A DNA stretch of 62,070 nucleotides from Thermoanaerobaculia bacterium. GTDB lineage: Bacteria; Acidobacteriota; Thermoanaerobaculia; Gp7-AA8. A program made the position numbers and the translations under genes. The DNA lies in assembly GCA_017883235.1 (NCBI GenBank), contig JADGNY010000019.1:1-62070 (forward strand), in the 5' to 3' direction. The notes below the pieces were generated by a model. The model did no database searches. It saw nothing but the letters and a program-made list of their open reading frames with translations, and was not told the origin of the DNA. The stretch's first letter is position 1. Each line of letters opens with the position of its first letter. Positions 56,998 to 62,070 of the stretch are shown in pieces.

Positions 56998-57809
56998 ACT
57001 ACACCTGTCTGCACATGGTCTACCAATACTTCGGTAACGTCTCCCCGCACAGGATCGATCTCGACAGAGCAACCCAGGGCGCCACTGGTTTTGTCGGCAG
57101 GAACGAGCCACGCTTTCCAGCCAAACACTTTCCTTACGCGCGATCCGTCGGGTGGTGTCGCAGTCGGCGAAAGCGACCTTACCGTCAGACTGTTGCCAAC
57201 GATCAACTCAAGAATCGGCCGTAGCTCTTCGAAGCGCCGCCGCGCTGCACTTTCATCATCTGGTGGATAGTTCAACGGCGGTCGCTTCCACCTATGGCTC
57301 GACGGTGTGAACGCTCCCTTTCTGCTCGGAGCAGAGACTCTGTCATGGTCGAACCAAGCTCTGTACGTGTCTTCGTCCGCAGACCGCACGAGAATCTGTA
57401 GACGAAATGGCCCAACACCTTGCAATTGGACGTAACCACCGATCGTTGATTCGGCCTCGTGCTTGCCAGTTCCACAACGCCTTCCGCCAACCCACGAAAA
57501 CCCAAGTGAATATCCTTCCTCGCTAGGCGATTCGACGCTCCACCACCAGTCACAGGATACTCCTGCGTCACGCATGTCTGCCGCAATTCGCCTCTCGAAT
57601 AGCACAGGAGCCATTCGCAGAAACAGTTGTGCGCGATCATAGCGCAACGTCTGATCGTGCCAATCTGTCTGGGCGAGGCATGGCATTGCGCACATCAACA
57701 GGAGGACAAACGCGTTTACGGCGAGCTTCGCTCTCGCGACAGGTCGTTCGCCTGCTGCACGTATGTAAGCACGACGTAGCCAACGTAAGGCGCGCGCCTG
57801 ACAAATCAT
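56949..57809 (-). CDS. Putative periplasmic immunity protein for caspase-like toxin
   Basis: 286 aa from ATG 57809; it overlaps the toxin by 4 bp (ATGA). A signal sequence with long basic lead (KLAVNAFVLLLMCAMPCLAQ) ends near residue 47, implying export. The body has paired Cys and Trp residues (GVSCDWWWSVESPSE). No family recognised. The C-terminus runs into repeat A. The immunity role rests on position, overlap and export. Confidence 0.6.
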   Translation of the reverse strand: MICQARALRWLRRAYIRAAGERPVARAKLAVNAFVLLLMCAMPCLAQTDWHDQTLRYDRAQLFLRMAPVLFERRIAADMRDAGVSCDWWWSVESPSEEGYSLGFSWVGGRRCGTGKHEAESTIGGYVQLQGVGPFRLQILVRSADEDTYRAWFDHDRVSAPSRKGAFTPSSHRWKRPPLNYPPDDESAARRRFEELRPILELIVGNSLTVRSLSPTATPPDGSRVRKVFGWKAWLVPADKTSGALGCSVEIDPVRGDVTEVLVDHVQTGVVVVPQWELLMRFSLVI

Positions 57810-58303
57810 TTGAGAACCACCGATCCACTTCCACTTTTCAAGACAAACTTGTTGCGACCGAGGTCATACGCCTTCAATTGCGCATTCGCAGCATCGATCG
57901 CCTGCTGAACCGTTCCAGGTTGAGTGTTCATGCTGCCCGGCACTAGAACCTCAACGAAGGAGTTGATCGCGAGCGCGATGATGTTGTTGTTCGAAAAGTG
58001 CGTTTGATTTCCGGACGCCACCGTCACCAAGGCGCTATGTGACCCGCCCAATGAAGGGACGCTGCACTTCACACTGTTACAGCCGGCTAGCAGTGTGATG
58101 GAGGCTTTTGATTTTGCAAGCATTCGAGCCAGCTTCTTCCCGGAGATATAGGTGCCCTTCATGCCTAGCGGATTAAGGGAAGCTGTCCATTTGTCTGTCC
58201 CAACAGCGGCCTGCGCTGTATGCCCGAAATAGACGATGAGGGCACCATCGGTTTGCAATTCAGCGGTCAAGTCCTTTTCGGCGTCGACTGGATTCGTGAC
58301 CAC
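57806..58303 (-). CDS. Caspase-like (clan CD) toxin tip of the upstream Rhs gene, out of frame
   Basis: 165 aa counted from a GTG at 58303, but the same frame is open back to the C-tract at 58370 and reads PPPGLGPTSDNDESYRFQI before it, which looks like the true continuation of the Rhs protein. The clan CD dyad is H28 (YFGHTA) and C75 (LLAGCNS). It would cleave proteins in a target cell. It is followed by the coupled periplasmic protein. It is expressed as part of Rhs only if the frame is restored. Confidence 0.68.
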   Translation of the reverse strand: MVTNPVDAEKDLTAELQTDGALIVYFGHTAQAAVGTDKWTASLNPLGMKGTYISGKKLARMLAKSKASITLLAGCNSVKCSVPSLGGSHSALVTVASGNQTHFSNNNIIALAINSFVEVLVPGSMNTQPGTVQQAIDAANAQLKAYDLGRNKFVLKSGSGSVVLK

Positions 58304-58349
58304 TCTGGTTCGATGCCCACGAATCTGAAACCGGTAAGACTCGTCGTTG

Positions 58350-61300
58350 TCACTCGTAGGGCCAAGGCCGGGGGGGGGGTGACTCCCGATCGCCTCGTAA
58401 GTATTTGCCTAACGAATAGCGTGAGTAACTCCCAACGTCGGCGTACAAGTTGAAGAATACGGCCGCAAAACCAGTAGGATCCGTTGCGTCAACCCACTGT
58501 GCTTGAAGCGCCTGATAGAGATTTTGGCTATCGATCGGACCTAGAGCGTCGTCCTGAGCGAATCGCCCTATTGACGGCCATAATGCTCTTGCACGGAAGT
58601 CATACGCATCAAACAACGCATTGTGTTCACGTCCCTGGAACAACCATCGCCAATCGTACGCGGAGTTTGTGCGTTCGGATGCGTTCACATCAAAAACTCG
58701 GAATTCTCCGTAACGTTGATACTCATATCTTTCAAGCGTCGTGCCCGCACTATCGGTCAGGCGCTCCACATTCGCTAGTTCATCCTGAATCGGGAACAGG
58801 GTTGTACCGTTCGTTTCGGCCCGCACAATTTCGTCGATGCCGCGCCCGCGAACGTATCGGGCGGCCATCGCGCTGTCGAGGTACTCTTCGAGCACTTGAT
58901 CGCCGCTGAGGACGTAGTCGGTACCGTGGGTAGCTCCGGCTGCGGTAGTTTTCTCCTGCACTTTCCGGCCGTTCGCGTCATAGGTGTTCTCGACGACCGC
59001 GCCCGCGGAGGTCACGGCCTTCTTCAAGTGATTCTCAAAATCGTACTGGAGCGTAACGCCGTTGTGCTGGAGGAGGTTGCCGCTCGGGTCGTAGGATAGC
59101 GTCTGGCCACCGAATGTCGTGTACTGGTTGCGCGTGTTGATTGCGGTCAGGTCGGACGTCGTAGTCGCAGTCTCCGCAGTTTGCGCCGTCCGCGTGATGC
59201 TGCGGTAGTTCAGCACCGGATCGATGTCGTAGCTCGTCGAAGCCAGCAGGTTGTTCTTGTCCGTGTCTGTGCGCAGCACGCTCTCGTTGGTAATCCAGGA
59301 GTTGCGGTTGTACGAGTAGGTCCACTGCTTCTGAAGATCGGGCCGTCCGATGACCGCCTTGTTGCCCAGCGGCGTGCGCTGGTAGGTCACTCCGCGCACC
59401 AGGTTGGCACCGAGTTGGTCGTTGATCGCTGAGAGGCGGGCGTTTGCGTCGTAGCTCCACGCCGAGGTGATGCCGTTCGTGAGGGACCGGGCCACGAGGC
59501 GCGAGCCAGCGTCGGCGTAGGTAACGATCGGGTTCGTTACTCCGGCTTCGCCGATGGCGGCGATTCTCCCGAGCGGGTCGATCGTCTGCGTCAGCGCGAG
59601 GCCGGAGGGATAGGTAAGGCCGGTCATGTTGCTGCCCGCATCGTACGCCTTTGCGACCGTGCGCGTCGCGCCTGAGCCGATCTGCTGCCCTTCGGTGAGC
59701 TGGCGGCCGAGCGAGTCGTAGGTTGCAAGCGTCTTTACTCCCTCATCGGTCTGCGTCGCAACAATGCGGCCGAAGTCGTCGGGAGTGTAGGTCACGCTCG
59801 ACGGCCCGAGGACGTTCGTTCCTTTGGCGATGGTCTTGCTCACCAGCCGGTCGGCGTCGTCGTATCCGGACGTGATCACCGTTCCATTCGGGTCGGTGGC
59901 CGTCTTGCGGTTGTTGTTCTCGTCATATGTGAACGTCCACGTCGCCCCGTCGGCCCGCTTCTCCTCGATGACGTTGCCAAAGTCATCGTGTTTGAAGTTG
60001 GTCATGTTGCCGTTTGCATCTTTGATCGATGCCAGCCGGTCGGCGTCGTCGTATGCGAACTCGGTTACGCTCCCCTCGGCGTCGATCTCCTTCGACTTGT
60101 TACCGTGCAGGTCGTATTCGAAGCGACGCGTGTTGCCTTCTGCATCCGTTTCCGCAGCAAGGTTCCCCCGCTCGTCGTATTTGTAGCTCATCGTCAGGAC
60201 GCGCGCAGGATCGTTGCCGTCGATGACTTCGGCCAGCCGGTTCTGCTCGTCGTACGCGAACGTGGTTGTGAAGGTCTCGGTCGTGCCGTCAGGCTTCTTG
60301 TCGATCCGGATATAGGCCGACTTGTTGCCGTTGCTGTCATGCGTTGTCTGACTGATGTTCCCTGCGCCGTCGGTCACCTTTGCCGCGCGCCCCAGTTCGT
60401 CGAACTCGGTAATGGTCGCGATCCCACGGGGGTCGATGACCGTCATCTTGCGGCCGGCGTCGTCGTAGCTCGTTCTGGAAACGATGTCGGTTGCTCCTGA
60501 TGGATCCCCGGTTGTCGGAATCGTCAACGGTGCGCTGAAGAGTTTCTGAACCTGCTTCGTTGCACGGCCGAGCGGGTCGTACTCGCTCGTCGACCAGCGC
60601 AGCAGGAGCATGTCGCCGGTACTGGTCGTCTTTACGGTCCTCACGTCCACCGGCCGGCCCGCGGCGTCGGTCGTGGTTACTTCCGTGATGCCGATCGGGT
60701 CGGTCACCTTGGCGTGGTTGCCGAAGCCGCCCGGCGTCACCGCCGTCGTTTTTCCGCGTGGGTTCGTGATCGTTTTCTGCGTGCTGTCGTCGTCGTAACC
60801 GTAGCGCGTCAGCAGCGTGCCCTGCGTGACGGAGCTAAGCCGGTTTCGGTCGTCGTAGCCATAGCTGACATCGGCGGCACTGGGGCGCGTTACGGTCTTG
60901 AGGTTTCCGGCGGGATCAAAGCCGTACTGCGTCGTCAGGCCGTTGTCCATCCGGAACTTCACCCGGCCGATCTCGTCGATCGTATAGGTGGTCGTGCTGA
61001 AGATAGGCATACCAGCAGGCGTGGTACCGGCGAGGGCATTGCGCGTGGTGATGTTCTGCGCGGCGTCGTAGGTCATCGTCGTGCTTGACACGCCGCTGAC
61101 TTGCGTCTCGATCTGATCGAGCTTGTTCACGGTGAGAGTGGTGCCGTTTCCGCCAGGCGTGTTGATCGTCCGGACGTTGCCGCGATTGTCGACTCCGTAA
61201 GTGGTCGTGCCGTCGAAGGTCGTGGCGGTGAAGAGATAGTCCTTCTGCACGCCGCTAGGGACGTACTGATAAGTCACGTTACCGGTGCGCGGATCGGACG

Positions 61301-62070
61301 AGCTCTTGAGCAATCCGTGCTCGTCGTAGACGGGCGTAGTGGTTACACCTGCCGCGTCAGTGATGAAGCGCGGGTTGCCACGCGGGTCGCGTGGAACCAG
61401 GGTGTTTGCGCCGTCGGGGGTGGTGATCGACGTTGGCAGGTTGGCCGGGCCGTAGCCGACGCTGGTCACCCTGGTCATGCCGGCCACGGCTTCGTCCGAG
61501 CCGGTGCGCGGATATTCGGTAGCCGTCTTGACGTTCAGCATGGGGCGGCGGTCATTGCCGTTCGCTCCTTCGTAGCCGTACGTGGTCTTATCGCCGAGAG
61601 GGCGGGTGACGGAGGCGAGGCGCCCATCGTTGTCGTACCCGTAGCTCGTCGTCGGACCGCCCGGCTCTTTGAGTGAGCTGATGCGGCGATCGGTGTCGCG
61701 CGCATACTCCCACGTGTGGCCGTTCGGGTCGAGCACTGTGGTCTTGTCGTCGCTCGGCGTGATGGTCCATGTACCGCCGCCACTGGTGAGCGTCTGCGCC
61801 GCCCACGGGCTGGAGCCGTCGTAGCCGGCGCTCCAGACGGTGCGGTCCAGACCGTCCTTCTCATTCGCCATCTGGCCGGAAACGTAGAGCTGCTGCTTGG
61901 TGCCGGTCGTCGCGGAAGAGCCCCACGAATACGTCGTGGACGGTTTGGCGCTGTTCGGCGACTCGGGATCTGGACCGCTGACGTTCGTCAGTCGCCCGCT
62001 CGTGTCGTATTTGTACGTGACCACGCGGTTGTCGAAGTCGGTCACCGTGTGAATGCAGCCCTCGAAGCCC
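58350..62070 (-). CDS. Rhs/YD-repeat protein, 5' end outside window, terminates after a poly-C tract
   Basis: About 1240 residues in frame to the right edge without a start. YD repeats fill it (YDTSGRLTN, YDNDGRLAS, YDDADRL). The core end is WVDATDPTGFAAVFFN, where toxin tips begin. The frame then meets ten C residues (58370-58379), continues for five codons (RPWPYE-type end) and stops. The following frame continues with a caspase-like domain. One C fewer (or two more) would join them. So the gene makes a truncated protein in this sequence; phase variation or a homopolymer read error are the two explanations. Confidence 0.88.
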   Translation of the reverse strand, partial: GFEGCIHTVTDFDNRVVTYKYDTSGRLTNVSGPDPESPNSAKPSTTYSWGSSATTGTKQQLYVSGQMANEKDGLDRTVWSAGYDGSSPWAAQTLTSGGGTWTITPSDDKTTVLDPNGHTWEYARDTDRRISSLKEPGGPTTSYGYDNDGRLASVTRPLGDKTTYGYEGANGNDRRPMLNVKTATEYPRTGSDEAVAGMTRVTSVGYGPANLPTSITTPDGANTLVPRDPRGNPRFITDAAGVTTTPVYDEHGLLKSSSDPRTGNVTYQYVPSGVQKDYLFTATTFDGTTTYGVDNRGNVRTINTPGGNGTTLTVNKLDQIETQVSGVSSTTMTYDAAQNITTRNALAGTTPAGMPIFSTTTYTIDEIGRVKFRMDNGLTTQYGFDPAGNLKTVTRPSAADVSYGYDDRNRLSSVTQGTLLTRYGYDDDSTQKTITNPRGKTTAVTPGGFGNHAKVTDPIGITEVTTTDAAGRPVDVRTVKTTSTGDMLLLRWSTSEYDPLGRATKQVQKLFSAPLTIPTTGDPSGATDIVSRTSYDDAGRKMTVIDPRGIATITEFDELGRAAKVTDGAGNISQTTHDSNGNKSAYIRIDKKPDGTTETFTTTFAYDEQNRLAEVIDGNDPARVLTMSYKYDERGNLAAETDAEGNTRRFEYDLHGNKSKEIDAEGSVTEFAYDDADRLASIKDANGNMTNFKHDDFGNVIEEKRADGATWTFTYDENNNRKTATDPNGTVITSGYDDADRLVSKTIAKGTNVLGPSSVTYTPDDFGRIVATQTDEGVKTLATYDSLGRQLTEGQQIGSGATRTVAKAYDAGSNMTGLTYPSGLALTQTIDPLGRIAAIGEAGVTNPIVTYADAGSRLVARSLTNGITSAWSYDANARLSAINDQLGANLVRGVTYQRTPLGNKAVIGRPDLQKQWTYSYNRNSWITNESVLRTDTDKNNLLASTSYDIDPVLNYRSITRTAQTAETATTTSDLTAINTRNQYTTFGGQTLSYDPSGNLLQHNGVTLQYDFENHLKKAVTSAGAVVENTYDANGRKVQEKTTAAGATHGTDYVLSGDQVLEEYLDSAMAARYVRGRGIDEIVRAETNGTTLFPIQDELANVERLTDSAGTTLERYEYQRYGEFRVFDVNASERTNSAYDWRWLFQGREHNALFDAYDFRARALWPSIGRFAQDDALGPIDSQNLYQALQAQWVDATDPTGFAAVFFNLYADVGSYSRYSLGKYLRGDRESPPPRPWPYE
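58370..58379. repeat. G10 (C10 on coding strand) homopolymer switch in Rhs toxin gene
   Basis: Ten consecutive G on the plus strand at the exact junction of Rhs core and toxin tip. Tracts of this length are prone to slippage. Confidence 0.85.

Overview
The window is a 62 kb piece of a GC-rich bacterial chromosome. Gene content (NHLP-leader RiPPs, DUF11/LamG surface proteins, Rhs toxins, TatA, ChvI/ChvG-like signalling, many small tandem repeats) fits an environmental Acidobacteriota-like or other deep-branching Gram-negative lineage. That placement is inference: no rRNA or universal marker is present. No complete CRISPR array is visible.

Region 1 (1-5872, all minus strand) is the edge of a type III CRISPR-Cas locus. 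It holds a trimodular Cas6-reverse transcriptase-Cas1 fusion (runs off the left edge, no stop in the window). Eight bases upstream of its start lies a membrane protein that joins an N-terminal DHH (NrN-like) phosphoesterase to a C-terminal CorA-like two-helix channel. This predicts a nucleotide-signalling branch, possibly SAM-AMP, in which channel and signal-degrading enzyme are one polypeptide. Behind it are a VIT/AbrB chimeric remnant, three 171-bp tandem repeats, and a ChvI/ChvG-like two-component pair.

Region 2 (9339-18696) is a proteusin-type RiPP cluster. It has two NHLP-leader precursors, a PoyD-type radical SAM epimerase, and two B12-type radical SAM C-methyltransferases of the RiPP maturation family. 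The second methyltransferase is fused to a full MetX-like acyltransferase whose nucleophile Ser is Cys. A SAM methyltransferase lies convergently. The start/stop overlaps and short gaps show one operon for the five forward genes.

Region 3 (18697-44550) is mostly housekeeping or accessory: a 21-bp palindromic minisatellite, threonine aldolase, DUF3187 and metallophosphatase genes, and tRNA-Ala(CGC). A 48-bp copy of the tRNA 3' end recurs 7.4 kb downstream and brackets a 2031-aa surface protein, suggesting an integrated element. Then come NADP-type glutamate dehydrogenase, a receiver plus PEP-synthase-type ATP-binding protein, a cyclase-family enzyme, a HigBA pair, a broken DUF3800 gene, another 21/22-bp minisatellite, and a UbiA prenyltransferase overlapping a membrane protein that ends in a toroid with a class II terpene-cyclase-like DTDD motif.

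Region 4 (44956-49950) has a 1577-aa sulfotransferase/triple-glycosyltransferase protein and a short tatA. Region 5 (50163-62070) is a rearranged Rhs polymorphic toxin locus. Three toxin-immunity pairs (caspase-like, zincin-like, nucleotidyltransferase-like), each overlapping by 4 bp (ATGA), are separated by two repeated sequences that also occur behind a broken transposase. The first Rhs gene loses frame at a run of ten C residues just before its toxin tip, which looks like a phase-variation switch or a homopolymer error.
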